In this document: in pieces, positions 26,647 through 36,028 of the stretch | Position numbering within the stretch: the first letter of the stretch is position 1 | How the letters are laid out: each line of letters begins with the position of its first letter | The notes under the pieces: model-generated | The model's database searches: none | Seen by the model: the letters and a program-made list of their open reading frames with translations, nothing else | Told to the model about the DNA's origin: nothing | DNA from: an uncultured bacterium | GTDB taxonomy: Bacteria > Cyanobacteriota > Vampirovibrionia > Gastranaerophilales > Gastranaerophilaceae | Reading direction: 5' to 3' | Assembly (NCBI GenBank): GCA_902763805.1 | Contig: CACWTN010000002.1 | Span: 62,001-126,000 of the forward strand | DNA: 64,000 nucleotides | Translations under genes and position numbers: made by a program

Positions 26647-26883
26647 TTGTCCCATCTATGTTTTAGTTGTCATTGCAGTATTTTTGAGACCCAAGGGAGT
26701 GCTGCTACCCTCCCTCCATTCGAAACGATACTTAATCGTTTCTCTGGAGTCCTTGCCACAAAGGCTTGTCCCATCTATGTTTTAGTTGTCATTGCAGTAT
26801 TTTGAGAACCAAGGGAGTGCTGCTACCCTCCCTCCATTCGAAACGATACTTAATCGTTTCTCTGGAGTCCTTGCCACAAAGGC
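26647..26883. repeat. Tandem ~119-bp repeat made from a tRNA-Thr 5' half
   Basis: Two near-identical units, 26647-26765 (119 bp) and 26766-26883 (118 bp), plus the first 10 bp of a third. On the minus strand each unit starts with the first bases of the adjacent tRNA-Thr(GGT) (GCCTTTGTGGC) and resumes its D-stem to anticodon-loop part (GGGTAGCAGCACTCCCTTGG), with a ~43-bp insert between. The insert holds a hairpin: GAAACGAT (26722-26729), loop ACTTA, ATCGTTTC (26735-26742), with outer CTCCA/TGGAG pairs. No T-arm half is present, so neither unit is a functional tRNA. Confidence 0.85.
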
Positions 26884-26910
26884 TTGTCCCATCATAATTC
26901 TTTAAAAAAA

Positions 26911-26982
26911 AGCCGGTAATAGGAATCGAACCTACAACCTACGGTTTACAAAACCGTTGCTCTACCGTTGAGCTATACCGGC
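26911..26982 (-). tRNA. tRNA-Thr (TGT)
   Basis: 72 nt. Perfect acceptor stem GCCGGTA/TACCGGC, D-arm GCTC...GAGC, anticodon stem ACGGT/ACCGT with loop TTTGTAA giving TGT, T-loop TTCGATT. CCA not encoded. First of the three tRNAs in the minus direction. Confidence 0.95.
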
Positions 26983-27238
26983 AACAAAATTTATCTTATA
27001 GTAAACAATATTGACTGTCAAGAGGTCAGCTCAAAAGACAAAATCTAACGATAAGTTTCTTGTATAATTTAAAGATTTTCAGTAGCCGTTCTCAAAATTA
27101 TAATACTTTTTAGTAGGTTTATTACAGATTAATATAATATTATTTCTACCTTGATTTTTGCTATTAAAATATTCATGATATCATTTATACAGATAGAAAA
27201 TTAAAGAATTTTAAATCGTCAGTATTGGAGTTTAGAGA
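26983..27238. other. AT-rich gap between tRNA block and polysaccharide cluster
   Basis: No gene seen. It must hold the promoter of the tRNAs (minus) and of the glycan operon (plus). A TTGATT at 27151-27156 and a palindrome ATGATATCAT at 27175-27184 are visible, but no well-spaced -35/-10 pair. Confidence 0.35.
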
Positions 27239-29089
27239 ATGGATGGCGCAGGATATACAGACAGAATGTATAAAGATTTAAAGGATTATCTTGTAACGGA
27301 AGAAAGCAATACCGTTAAAGTATCTGTTATTGTTCCGTGCTATAACGTAGAAAAATATATAGAAGAATGTTTAACCTCACTAATTAAACAAACATTTAAA
27401 GATATTGAAATTATTTGTATAAACGACGGTTCTACTGACAACACTCCTGATCTACTGCAGGTTTTCAACAAGCTGGACACAAGAATCAAAGTAATTAACC
27501 AAAAAAACGGCGGACTTTCCTGTGCCAGAAATACCGGAATTGATAACGCAAAAGGCGAATATATTTGTTTTCTGGACTCGGATGACTGGATTAGCACAAA
27601 TTTTATTGAAAAACTTTATGATGCAATAAAAAGGAATGATGCGGATATTGCTGCCGGAACGATTGTCAGATGGAGAAAAAGCCACCAAAAATTCAGAGTA
27701 CATTATACAGAAGAAAGAGTTTTTGAATCTCTGAAAGACAAGCTTGAAGCCTGTTCAATTCCGAAATGCTGCTATGTTTGGAACAAATTATACAAGACCG
27801 ATTTGGTTAAAAATTACAAGTTCAGAGAGGGCGTATTTTTTGAGGATATGCTCTGGACGCCAAATATTTTAAAAAATTCCGGAAAGCTCGTTACAGTGCC
27901 GAATGTATGTCATTTTTACAGAGTAAACAATTCTTCTATAGTAAAGAAAAAACCGACAGAAAAGAAACAACAGGATTTATACAATTCTAAAAAATATATA
28001 ATCAGCTTTTTTGAAGAAAACAATCTGTTTTTATCAGAAAAATCAAAAATGCTGACTAAATCAAAAAAATATTTGTTAGGCATACCGATTATAAAAATAA
28101 AGGAATACAATAATGTCGACACTACATTGCTATTTGGGTTTATTCCTGTGCGCAGAAGTCTGTCAAAAAAAACTTTTTTAGTTTTTAATACAGCTTGTTT
28201 TGGTGATAACTTGGTTTGTAATGCTTTATGTCAAAATATTAAAAGAATTTACCCTGATTCTAAAGTTGTATTTATTGCAGATAAACCTTTTGCTGATGTT
28301 GTACGACATCAAAAAGATGTAGACGACGTTGTTATATATGATAAAAATGGAGAGCACAAAGGTATAAGAGGATTTTTTAAATTCTTGTCAAATTTTCGAT
28401 ACAAAAATTCGTATGCTGCTATAATCACAACAAGAAATGCCCGTAACTATTGGCTTTCTGTTTTGTCCGGGGCAGAACATGTAGTAAAAGGGAAAAAACT
28501 GCAGTTAAACTCTATTTCGGCACAGGAACAAATACTTAATCAGCTTAAATATATAACAAAAGAACCATTAATAAATGTTCCCATAAAATATGAAACTAAT
28601 AGCGAATTACCTGATAATTTAAAAAAAGAATTGCCAAAGGACAAAAAATATATAGCCTTATGCGCTCTAACAAAAAATCCTCCCAAAGATATGCCGATAC
28701 AAACAGCTATAGATATTATTGAAAAATTATCTCAAGACTATAAAATTATTTTTACAGGAGTTGGAAGTGATTGTTTAAATTATGCGGAACTTTTAAAAAG
28801 TGCCGGTTGTGATTTTATAGATTTAGTTAATAAAACATCTGTCTATGAACTGGCACTAGTTCTAAGGCAGTGCTGCGGTTTAATAAGTGTAGATACTGGT
28901 ACTATGCATCTCGGATATGCGCTGAATATTCCCACTATTGCAATTTTTTATGAACGAATCACGTTAAAGTGCTGGGCTCCTGATAAAGATATTTATCCTT
29001 GTACAAATGTTTTATTCCAACCGAGTTCTGAAGATATCGTAAACTGCGCATTAAATAAAAATTTTAAGGAGGTGTCAACTTGCCTTTAA
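27239..29089 (+). CDS. Two-domain glycosyltransferase, GT2-GT9 fusion
   Basis: 616 residues. Residues ~27-260 form a GT2 (GT-A) transferase: VSVIVPCYNVEKYIEECL, INDGSTDNT, GGLSCARNTGI and the metal-binding FLDSDDW. A short linker (LLGIPIIKIKEYNN...LFGFIPVRR) leads to a GT9 heptosyltransferase-like GT-B domain (~315-610): NTACFGDNLVCNALCQNIKR, DKNGEHKG and the C-terminal SVDTGTMHLGYALNIPTIAIFY. One chain may add two sugars in succession to a lipopolysaccharide or similar glycan. Start has a weak GGAG. First gene of the cluster next to the tRNAs; overlaps the next gene by 10 nt. Confidence 0.9.
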   Translation: MDGAGYTDRMYKDLKDYLVTEESNTVKVSVIVPCYNVEKYIEECLTSLIKQTFKDIEIICINDGSTDNTPDLLQVFNKLDTRIKVINQKNGGLSCARNTGIDNAKGEYICFLDSDDWISTNFIEKLYDAIKRNDADIAAGTIVRWRKSHQKFRVHYTEERVFESLKDKLEACSIPKCCYVWNKLYKTDLVKNYKFREGVFFEDMLWTPNILKNSGKLVTVPNVCHFYRVNNSSIVKKKPTEKKQQDLYNSKKYIISFFEENNLFLSEKSKMLTKSKKYLLGIPIIKIKEYNNVDTTLLFGFIPVRRSLSKKTFLVFNTACFGDNLVCNALCQNIKRIYPDSKVVFIADKPFADVVRHQKDVDDVVIYDKNGEHKGIRGFFKFLSNFRYKNSYAAIITTRNARNYWLSVLSGAEHVVKGKKLQLNSISAQEQILNQLKYITKEPLINVPIKYETNSELPDNLKKELPKDKKYIALCALTKNPPKDMPIQTAIDIIEKLSQDYKIIFTGVGSDCLNYAELLKSAGCDFIDLVNKTSVYELALVLRQCCGLISVDTGTMHLGYALNIPTIAIFYERITLKCWAPDKDIYPCTNVLFQPSSEDIVNCALNKNFKEVSTCL

Positions 29090-30801
29090 TCTCTATAATT
29101 ATACCTGTTTACAATTGTGAAAAATATTTATCCCGATGTCTGGATAGTGTTATTAATCAAACATTTAAAGATACCGAAATATTATGCATTGACTGTGGCT
29201 CTACAGATAATTCATTAAATATTCTGCATATATATGCCCAAAACGATTCCCGCATATCTATTATTAATCAAGAAGGAACAACACAAAATGCGGTTAAAAA
29301 TAAAGGTATTGAAATTGCAAATGGTAAGTATATCACTTTTATAGAAAGCAATGTTTGGTTAAATAATGAATATTGTAAACTATTATATGATGCTATAGAA
29401 GAATTTGATGTTGATATATCTACCGCAGGCATTGTCTGTAAAAACAGTAAAAACGGCAATTTACAATTTCAGACTGTATCAGAGTATCGTGACGTAAACG
29501 ATATTATCAAAGTTTTGAATGGGAATTATAGTGCTGTCGGAAAACTGTTTCGTACAAAAAAAATAAAGAATATTAGTTTTAAAGAAGATTTTTTTTATGA
29601 AGATATTTCATATATTATACGGGTTATTGATAAATGTCCGTCATTAGTAACAGTTCCAAACGCATTATATTTTTGTGAAAAGCAAAAAGAAAAACTAACT
29701 GAAAAATGTAAAAATGATATTATAGAAAACCGACTTGAAGCAATAAAATACGCTAATGAACATTATATCAAAATAAATAATTTGATTATAAATAATAGGT
29801 ATTTTTTCTTTGAAAAAAAAATATATACAGATAGAGAAGAATTTTATTTTTGCGGATCAAAAATTTTTACTAAAGTTATTGACTATAATCCAAATAAGAT
29901 TTTTGTAATACTAATACTTGCATGTTTTGGAGATATTTTGGTAAGAAATGCTCTTGTTCAAAACATAAAAAGAATATTTCCAACATCAAAAGTTGTATTT
30001 ATAGTAGACAAGCCTTGGGTCGAAGTAGCAAAATACTCTAAAGATGTAGATGAAGTTTATGCATTTGATAAAAAAGGCGAACACAAAGGTTTATTTGGCA
30101 TGTTTAAATTTGTTAATAAGTTTCCATACAAGAAAATGGATTACTTATTGCCAATGCATTTAACTGCAAGGATTAAAATACTGATAAAATTATTAAGACC
30201 AAAATTACTGTTAAATGGTTCATCTGGTAATACAATGCAAGAATTGTGCATATCTTATTTAGATAGCATAACTAATAAAAAAACAGTAAATGTACCTATA
30301 AAATATCAACCGAATTTCAATTTGTCGCAAGAGTTAGAACAAGTCTTTAAAGAAGGAAATCGTTACATAGCATTATGCACAACTTCTAAGTTGCCGGAAA
30401 AAGATATGCCAGTAAATATTGCTATAGATCTTGTAAATAAACTGAATTGCGAAAATTATAATGTAATTTACACAGGAGTTGGTGAAAAGGCAAAAGTATA
30501 CGCTGAGACATTGAAAAATAATAATTGCAGATTTATCAATCTTGTAAATAAAACATCGATACAAGAACTTGCAGGTGTAATAAAAAGGTGTAATGCTTTA
30601 ATAAGTGTTGATACCGGTACAATGCATTTAGGTTATGCGATTCAAGTTCCTACAGTTTGCATTTTTTATAAAAAAAATGTTATACAACTATGGGCGCCGG
30701 ATGAAAAGTTATACGGAAATGTAAAAGTGATAAGTTCTAATTATTCTGCTGAAAACATATTTAGTAAACTTGAACAAATTCTTGAGGTTGCTTATGAATA
30801 A
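29080..30801 (+). CDS. Second GT2-GT9 fusion glycosyltransferase
   Basis: 573 residues, paralog of the preceding gene. TTG start at 29080 with AAGGAGGTG upstream. GT2 half: ISIIIPVYNCEKYLSRCL, DCGSTDNS; the usual DSDDW is changed to IESNVWL (~88), so the metal-binding DxD is missing and the GT2 half may be inactive. GT9 half: LACFGDILVRNALVQNIKRIFP, DKKGEHKG, SVDTGTMHLGYAIQVPTVCIFY intact. Visibly more AT-rich than its sister. Overlaps both neighbours. Confidence 0.88.
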   Translation: MPLISIIIPVYNCEKYLSRCLDSVINQTFKDTEILCIDCGSTDNSLNILHIYAQNDSRISIINQEGTTQNAVKNKGIEIANGKYITFIESNVWLNNEYCKLLYDAIEEFDVDISTAGIVCKNSKNGNLQFQTVSEYRDVNDIIKVLNGNYSAVGKLFRTKKIKNISFKEDFFYEDISYIIRVIDKCPSLVTVPNALYFCEKQKEKLTEKCKNDIIENRLEAIKYANEHYIKINNLIINNRYFFFEKKIYTDREEFYFCGSKIFTKVIDYNPNKIFVILILACFGDILVRNALVQNIKRIFPTSKVVFIVDKPWVEVAKYSKDVDEVYAFDKKGEHKGLFGMFKFVNKFPYKKMDYLLPMHLTARIKILIKLLRPKLLLNGSSGNTMQELCISYLDSITNKKTVNVPIKYQPNFNLSQELEQVFKEGNRYIALCTTSKLPEKDMPVNIAIDLVNKLNCENYNVIYTGVGEKAKVYAETLKNNNCRFINLVNKTSIQELAGVIKRCNALISVDTGTMHLGYAIQVPTVCIFYKKNVIQLWAPDEKLYGNVKVISSNYSAENIFSKLEQILEVAYE

Positions 30802-31705
30802 ATTATTTTTCTATAAAGATTTAGATTCACACTACGTTTTGAATATTATGGGAATAAGACTTTGTATAAAACACAAATGCAAATTTAAGTACACAGAAGC
30901 GCCTGCCGTTGGAGTTAATACAGATTCAAAAAGAGAACCGAAACTGATAATTTCTCTTGCCAGTTATCCGGCAAGAATAAAAACGGTGCACATTACAATA
31001 AATACTTTGTTACAGCAAACATTAAAACCGGACAAAGTTATTTTGTGGCTTGCACAAGAACAGTTTCCGAATGCTGAGAAAGACTTACCAAAAGATTTAT
31101 TAAGGTTAAAAGAGTACGGTTTGGAAATAGAATGGTGTGAAGACGATGTTAAATCATACAAAAAGCTTGTTCCGGCATTAATAAAATACCCTGATGATAT
31201 AATTGTAACAGCCGATGACGATGTTTATTACCAGCCTAACATGCTTGAATCACTATATAATGCGTACTTAAAAAATCCGCAAAATATTTATGTAAAGCGC
31301 TCTGTTAAACTCCATTTAAACAATGGTTATCCGGAAGGAATTTCAAGCCGCAAATATTTTTATAAGCATTTAACAGAGCCGAGTTATTTTAATCAAATTA
31401 TGGGCGGGAGTGGCTGTTTGTATCCGCCACATTCATTGTATAAAGACTGTACTGATACTGATATAATCCGCAGTACAATCCCTACTCATGATGATGCGTA
31501 CTTTTGGTCTATGGCTGTTTTAAACAGAACAAAAATACAGGTTGTCGGCGGATTTGACGAAAACTTGTATTTCGTGGATGGAACGCAAGATATTGGTTTA
31601 ATGCATACAAACAAAAGAGGACAAGAAGGTATTCAATTAGAAGACGCTTATAAAATAATGATAAACAGATATCCCAATATTTTAAACATTTTAAATGAAC
31701 ATTAA
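30794..31705 (+). CDS. Glycosyltransferase-like protein (GT-A type)
   Basis: 303 residues from ATG 30794, which overlaps the previous stop and has GAGG upstream. LIISLASYPARIKTVHITINTLLQQTLKPDKVILWL and YPDDIIVTADDDVYYQPNML resemble the surface-polysaccharide transferase family seen in capsule clusters; ADDDV would be the DxD metal site. A C-terminal HDDAYFWSMAVLNRTKI segment fits a catalytic base region. Donor and acceptor unknown. Ends the first part of the glycan operon; a 105-nt gap with a 17-bp palindrome follows. Confidence 0.78.
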   Translation: MNKLFFYKDLDSHYVLNIMGIRLCIKHKCKFKYTEAPAVGVNTDSKREPKLIISLASYPARIKTVHITINTLLQQTLKPDKVILWLAQEQFPNAEKDLPKDLLRLKEYGLEIEWCEDDVKSYKKLVPALIKYPDDIIVTADDDVYYQPNMLESLYNAYLKNPQNIYVKRSVKLHLNNGYPEGISSRKYFYKHLTEPSYFNQIMGGSGCLYPPHSLYKDCTDTDIIRSTIPTHDDAYFWSMAVLNRTKIQVVGGFDENLYFVDGTQDIGLMHTNKRGQEGIQLEDAYKIMINRYPNILNILNEH

Positions 31706-31710
31706 TGCTA

Positions 31711-31727
31711 TAACAATTTTATTGTTA
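31711..31727. repeat. 17-bp palindrome after the first glycan operon block
   Basis: TAACAAT-ttt-ATTGTTA, perfect arms. No T-run follows, so it is not an intrinsic terminator; possibly a regulator site upstream of fdtA. Confidence 0.35.
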
Positions 31728-31810
31728 CAAATCTTGATAAAACGTCATAAAAATAGCACTTTTATGATAAAATTAAAAAGTAGCAGGTATTTAAGAATTG
31801 TATAACTGGT

Positions 31811-32209
31811 ATGAATTATAGACTGATAGATTTAAAAGTTCACGGTGATGAGAGAGGCAAATTAATTTCTCTAGAAGGAATGAAAAACATTCCTTTTGAG
31901 ATAAAAAGGGTTTATTGGATTTTTGACACCTTGCCGAGTCAGGACAGAGGAATGCATGCTCATAAAAAAATGGAACAGATAATTGTAGCAATGGATGGCG
32001 CTTGTCAATTTGTTTTGGATGACGGAAAAACGAGAGAAAAAGTTTGGTTGAATCGTCCTGATCAAGGGCTTTATATAGGCAGAAATATGTGGAGAGAAAT
32101 GAAAAACTTCTCTTACGGGTGTAAACTTATGGTTTTAGCGAATGATTATTATGAGGAAAAAGAATATATAAGAGACTATAATGATTTTTTAAAAGAGGTA
32201 AATGAATGA
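31811..32209 (+). CDS. fdtA: dTDP-4-keto-6-deoxyglucose 3,4-ketoisomerase (FdtA/QdtA-like)
   Basis: 132 residues, cupin fold. The family pattern is clear: [33 protein letters not shown] with the active-site histidines, FVLDDGK, and the C-terminal MWREMKNFS...[11 protein letters not shown]. FdtA makes dTDP-6-deoxy-xylo-hex-3-ulose (Fuc3NAc route), QdtA the glucose epimer (Qui3NAc route); the sequence here does not settle which. FdtB-like and FdtC-like genes are nearby. Overlaps the next gene by 4 nt (ATGA). Confidence 0.85.
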   Translation: MNYRLIDLKVHGDERGKLISLEGMKNIPFEIKRVYWIFDTLPSQDRGMHAHKKMEQIIVAMDGACQFVLDDGKTREKVWLNRPDQGLYIGRNMWREMKNFSYGCKLMVLANDYYEEKEYIRDYNDFLKEVNE

Positions 32210-32643
32210 TACACCCTCTTTCAGATGTTCAAAGTAAAAATATAGGGGAAAATACGAATATATGGCAATTTTGTGTAGTTTTGCCTGATGCAAAAATTGG
32301 AGAAAATTGTAATATTTGTTCAAATTGTTTTATAGAAAATGACGTTGTAATTGGTAATAATGTAACTATTAAAAACGGCGTCAGCATATATGACGGGATA
32401 ACGATAGAAGACAATGTTTTTGTTGGACAAAATGCAACTTTTTGTAATGATAAGCATCCAAAATCTAAAAACAAATATTTTAAGCTTGAGCCAATTATTA
32501 TTAAACAAGGTGCAACTATCGGTGCAAATGCAACTATACTTCCCGGAATTACAATTGGCAGAAATGCAACAGTAGCAGCTGGCGCAGTAGTATTAAATAA
32601 CGTAGCTGATAATGAAACATATATAGGGAAAAATAAAAAATGA
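32206..32643 (+). CDS. fdtC: Hexapeptide-repeat sugar N-acetyltransferase (FdtC-like)
   Basis: 145 residues of left-handed beta-helix with hexapeptide repeats ([59 protein letters not shown]). The NDKHP segment carries the putative catalytic histidine as in FdtC/QdtC. It probably acetylates the 3-amino group of the dTDP-sugar made by FdtA and the 36029-37114 aminotransferase. The usual C-terminal GNPAKxI is replaced by IGKNKK and a TGA stop, so the tail may be slightly shortened. Confidence 0.8.
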   Translation: MIHPLSDVQSKNIGENTNIWQFCVVLPDAKIGENCNICSNCFIENDVVIGNNVTIKNGVSIYDGITIEDNVFVGQNATFCNDKHPKSKNKYFKLEPIIIKQGATIGANATILPGITIGRNATVAAGAVVLNNVADNETYIGKNKK

Positions 32644-32733
32644 TTTGAAACAAATGTCGCATAACACAAATTAGATAAAGATCAGGTCGAAATATTTGAA
32701 AGAAAAAATTAAGTTGATAAGAGCAGGGTATTA

Positions 32734-33582
32734 ATGGAAAATTTTATAAAAAGATTATTTTTTATATTAATCAATTTGATCCCAAATAAAGAATTAAGAC
32801 ATAAATTAAGGGATTATTATAACAAAAATTGTAGCACATATTATTTTGTCATTGATCCGTCTATTATAAAAAAGGAAGTTTTTCTAAAAAACAAGGATAA
32901 ATATAATACAGTTGTTTTGGGTTCATCTCACTGTGAATATGCCTTTAATCCTGAATTCTTTGATGTTCCGGCTTTTAATTTCGGATTAAACAGTGCAGAC
33001 AATATTACTATGTATTATATATACAAAGAATTAATTAAAAAATCAGACATAAAAAATATTGTTGTAATGTATGATGTATTTTCTAAAGGTAGCAACAATT
33101 CAGCAAGAAGCGATTTTAGAAATGGTTTTCTGCACCAAAAATATATTTTGGGTGTAAATTATGAACAGTCTGATAAAAGAATTGAGAAATTTTGTAAAAA
33201 ACATGCAAAAAAACTTTTAAAAAGTATTGATTATGAATACTCTGGCTATAAAAAATCTGACACAGATACACTGCCAACAAGTAATAAAGACGAAAGGTGT
33301 GCAATACATTTAAAATTACATAACAAACCAAGCAAAGAGATTTGGATAGAAAAACTTGCTAAAGAGTGCAATGAGGACAGTAAACATTTAGTATTATTGC
33401 TATCTCCCGCACAACCTTGCTATAAAAACAAAATGCCTCCTATGTGTGATTTGTTTAATGATATAATCACTAGAATGCTTTCTATGAGCGGATTACGCGG
33501 GAGGGTGATAGACTTCTATTCAACAGATTTCTTTAATAATGAGAGTTATTGGATAGATATGGATCACTTGAATAATAAATGA
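32734..33582 (+). pseudogene. SGNH-like protein with an apparent premature TGA
   Basis: 282 residues. VVLGSSHCEYAFNP (~67-80) has the serine motif of SGNH hydrolase/acyltransferase-like proteins, and DMDHLNNK near the end holds the D-x-x-H pair. The frame stops at TGA 33580-33582, but the same frame continues after it as AEVFTKKLCEEMKNLNLI to TAG at 33639. Family members read HLNxxGAxxFT here, so the TGA most likely replaces a glycine GGA codon. Loss is only 18 residues, so partial function is possible. Likely role: O-acyl or similar modification of the glycan. Confidence 0.65.
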
Positions 33583-33668
33583 GCGGAAGTTTTTACAAAA
33601 AAATTATGTGAAGAAATGAAAAACTTAAATCTTATATAGAAGCAATTATAGAAAAATAAAGAGGTGAT

Positions 33669-34517
33669 GTGGTGAAAATTCTAGTAACTGGAGCAAACGG
33701 ATATATTGGATCTCATGTTGTAGACAAGCTTATCAATATGAATCATGAGGTTATTGCTGTTGATTTTAACAACAACAAAATTAATCCCAAGGCAAAGTAT
33801 TTAAATGTTGATATCTTAAACGAAGCTAATCAAAAAAATTTATACGAAATACTGCAAAAGCCGGATTGTGCAATGCACCTTGCTTGGCAGGATGGATTTA
33901 ATCATTATGCGCAAAGTCATATTAACAACATGGTTGCTCATTTTAATTTTATAAAAAACTTAATTGATTCAGGAATTAAATCCGTATCAGTTATGGGAAC
34001 TGCACATGAAATCGGATATCACGAAGGAAAAATCACCGAAAATACTCCCTGCAATCCGCTTTCATACTACGGAATTGCTAAAAATACTCTGAGAGAACTT
34101 GTTTTTGTATATTCAAAAGATAAATCCGTTTCAATTAAATGGCTCAGAGCATATTATATTACAGGTGACGACAGAAATAATCATTCTGTATTCACAAAAA
34201 TGCTTGAAGCTGATGAAAAAGGGCAGGAAGAATTCCCTTTTACCAAGGGTACAAATCAATTTGATTTTATTGATATAAATGAGCTTGCGTTACAAATTGC
34301 AACTGCTTCCGTGCAAAACAATATTGATGGAATAATCAATGTTTGTTCGGGTGAACCTGTTGCGCTTAAAGATAAAGCGGAAGAGTTTATAAAAGAAAAT
34401 AATTTAAAAATCAAATTGCAATTGGGCGTCTTTCCGCAGCGAAAATATGATTCTCCGGTTGTGTACGGAGATAACTTAAAAATAAAACAAATTTTGGAGA
34501 ATTACTATGAATCCTAA
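33669..34517 (+). CDS. NAD-dependent sugar epimerase/dehydratase
   Basis: 282 residues, extended short-chain dehydrogenase fold. GTG start with GAGGTGAT upstream; two consecutive GTG codons (33669, 33672) are possible starts. [12 protein letters not shown] is the NAD-binding motif; catalytic residues would be the Thr/Ser in [12 protein letters not shown] and the YYGIAKN tyrosine/lysine pair. Nucleotide-sugar product unknown. Overlaps the downstream fusion gene by 11 nt. Confidence 0.85.
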   Translation: MVKILVTGANGYIGSHVVDKLINMNHEVIAVDFNNNKINPKAKYLNVDILNEANQKNLYEILQKPDCAMHLAWQDGFNHYAQSHINNMVAHFNFIKNLIDSGIKSVSVMGTAHEIGYHEGKITENTPCNPLSYYGIAKNTLRELVFVYSKDKSVSIKWLRAYYITGDDRNNHSVFTKMLEADEKGQEEFPFTKGTNQFDFIDINELALQIATASVQNNIDGIINVCSGEPVALKDKAEEFIKENNLKIKLQLGVFPQRKYDSPVVYGDNLKIKQILENYYES

Positions 34518-36003
34518 AATATCAGTATTAGTTCCTGTTTATAACGGCGGTGAATTTTTAAAAAAACTTGTTGAATGTCTACAGAATCAAACATTTAAAG
34601 ACTTTGAAGTTATTTTTGTTGATGATTCATCAACGGATGGTTCTATGGAGTATTTACAAGAGCTTGCTAAAACCGATACAAGAATAAAGCCGATACACAG
34701 AGAAACCAAGGGCGGAACCGCAATAAAAGGTATTGTATATGGTCTGCCGTATTGTAACGGAGAATATTTTTTCTATTCATCCCAAGATGATTTACTAGAT
34801 AATGACTGCCTTGAAAAACTATATAATAAAGCTGTTGAAACAGGTGCAGACATAGTTGTACCGGACATGGTTTGGTTCTATGATGACGGAAAAGACCATG
34901 GCGGATTATATGCCCCTGATGACGATTATGAACAGGAAATGTCCGGCAAGGACGCCTTTTTGCTTTCCCTCGATTGGAGAATTCACGCTTTTAATTTAAG
35001 AAAAATGGATTTTGCAAAAAAAATCGGCTGGGACGCTTTATACTACAACAGCTGCGAATATGCTTCCAGAATTCATTATTTCTTTGCCAACAAAGTTGTG
35101 TTTTCCGATGCTAAAACATATTACAGACAGAACAATACCAATGCAATTACAAAAAATAAGATTAAACCATTTAAACTTGAAACAATGTTAACAGACTTAA
35201 GGTTAATAGAGTTTATGATTGATAACGGTTTAACCAACGTTCCGGAATTTAAGCTTGTTTACAAACGGGTTCCTAAAGAATTCCGCTCTTATCGAAGACA
35301 CGGTTGGCGTGTATTTACAAAGGATGAAAAGGCGGAAGCCAGAAGAATATTTAATAAAGTTCAGCAAGAGTATTCAAAACTTGCATCAAAAAGTAAAAAT
35401 CTTGATTTTAAATTAAGATCATTTTTACTTAATTTGAAAAATTTTAAACGTCCGAACAGAAAAAAGCAGTATGAAAATACTGTAATGCTTGCACGTCAAT
35501 TGACTTGCAAAGTCGGAAGATGCACATATTGCGGAGAAGATATTAACATACAAAATCCGCAGACAACAATCGGCAGTTTTTGTTCGCTAGCAAGCCATAT
35601 TACCATTGGACCTGGCGATCATCCATTGGATTATATGTCAACTTCATCATTTTTCTATTTAGATGATTTGGGGTGGAACGAAGGTTATCACGAAATACGC
35701 ATAAAACCTTGCCACATAGGAAATGACGTTTGGATTGGGAATAATGTCTTTATCAAGGGAGGAGTTACAATTGGTGACGGAGCTGTAATTGCCGCAGGTG
35801 CTGTTTTAGTAAAAGATGTCCCTCCATACTCCGTCGTCGGAGGAGTCCCGGCTAGAATTATCAAGTATCGTTTTAATGAAAACATAATAAAGGATTTTCT
35901 TGAACTCAAATGGTGGGATTTAGATGATGATATTATCAAGACTCTTCCATTTAAAGAACCTGAAAAATGTATTGAGATTTTAAAACAAGTACGAGAGAAA
36001 TAA
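34507..36003 (+). CDS. GT2 glycosyltransferase fused to a sugar O-acetyltransferase
   Basis: 498 residues. N-terminal GT2 domain (~1-230): [37 protein letters not shown] as the DxD-like motif. The C-terminal domain (~345-480) is a xenobiotic-acetyltransferase-type left-handed beta-helix: [22 protein letters not shown] with the likely catalytic histidine, [54 protein letters not shown]. The fusion suggests one protein adds a sugar and acetylates it. Within the overlapping glycan operon. Confidence 0.9.
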   Translation: MNPKISVLVPVYNGGEFLKKLVECLQNQTFKDFEVIFVDDSSTDGSMEYLQELAKTDTRIKPIHRETKGGTAIKGIVYGLPYCNGEYFFYSSQDDLLDNDCLEKLYNKAVETGADIVVPDMVWFYDDGKDHGGLYAPDDDYEQEMSGKDAFLLSLDWRIHAFNLRKMDFAKKIGWDALYYNSCEYASRIHYFFANKVVFSDAKTYYRQNNTNAITKNKIKPFKLETMLTDLRLIEFMIDNGLTNVPEFKLVYKRVPKEFRSYRRHGWRVFTKDEKAEARRIFNKVQQEYSKLASKSKNLDFKLRSFLLNLKNFKRPNRKKQYENTVMLARQLTCKVGRCTYCGEDINIQNPQTTIGSFCSLASHITIGPGDHPLDYMSTSSFFYLDDLGWNEGYHEIRIKPCHIGNDVWIGNNVFIKGGVTIGDGAVIAAGAVLVKDVPPYSVVGGVPARIIKYRFNENIIKDFLELKWWDLDDDIIKTLPFKEPEKCIEILKQVREK

Positions 36004-36028
36004 GTTTATAATAAAAGGAATATATAGT

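Noticed and set aside
26590-26805. Plus-strand reading frame across tRNA-Thr and the tandem repeat
   Set aside because: It is antisense to a tRNA and built from the repeat; the apparent protein repeats only because the DNA does.
26647-26883. CRISPR array
   Set aside because: Only two long units directly abutting, no spacers, no cas genes; the units derive from a tRNA.
32229-32669. 146-residue frame antisense to the hexapeptide acetyltransferase
   Set aside because: Repetitive because the sense strand encodes hexapeptide repeats; no independent support.
33580-33582. UGA recoded as glycine, as in Absconditabacteria/Gracilibacteria
   Set aside because: TGA terminates several normal genes here (birA, fdtA-like, mlaE, mlaD), and other conserved glycines are not coded by TGA.
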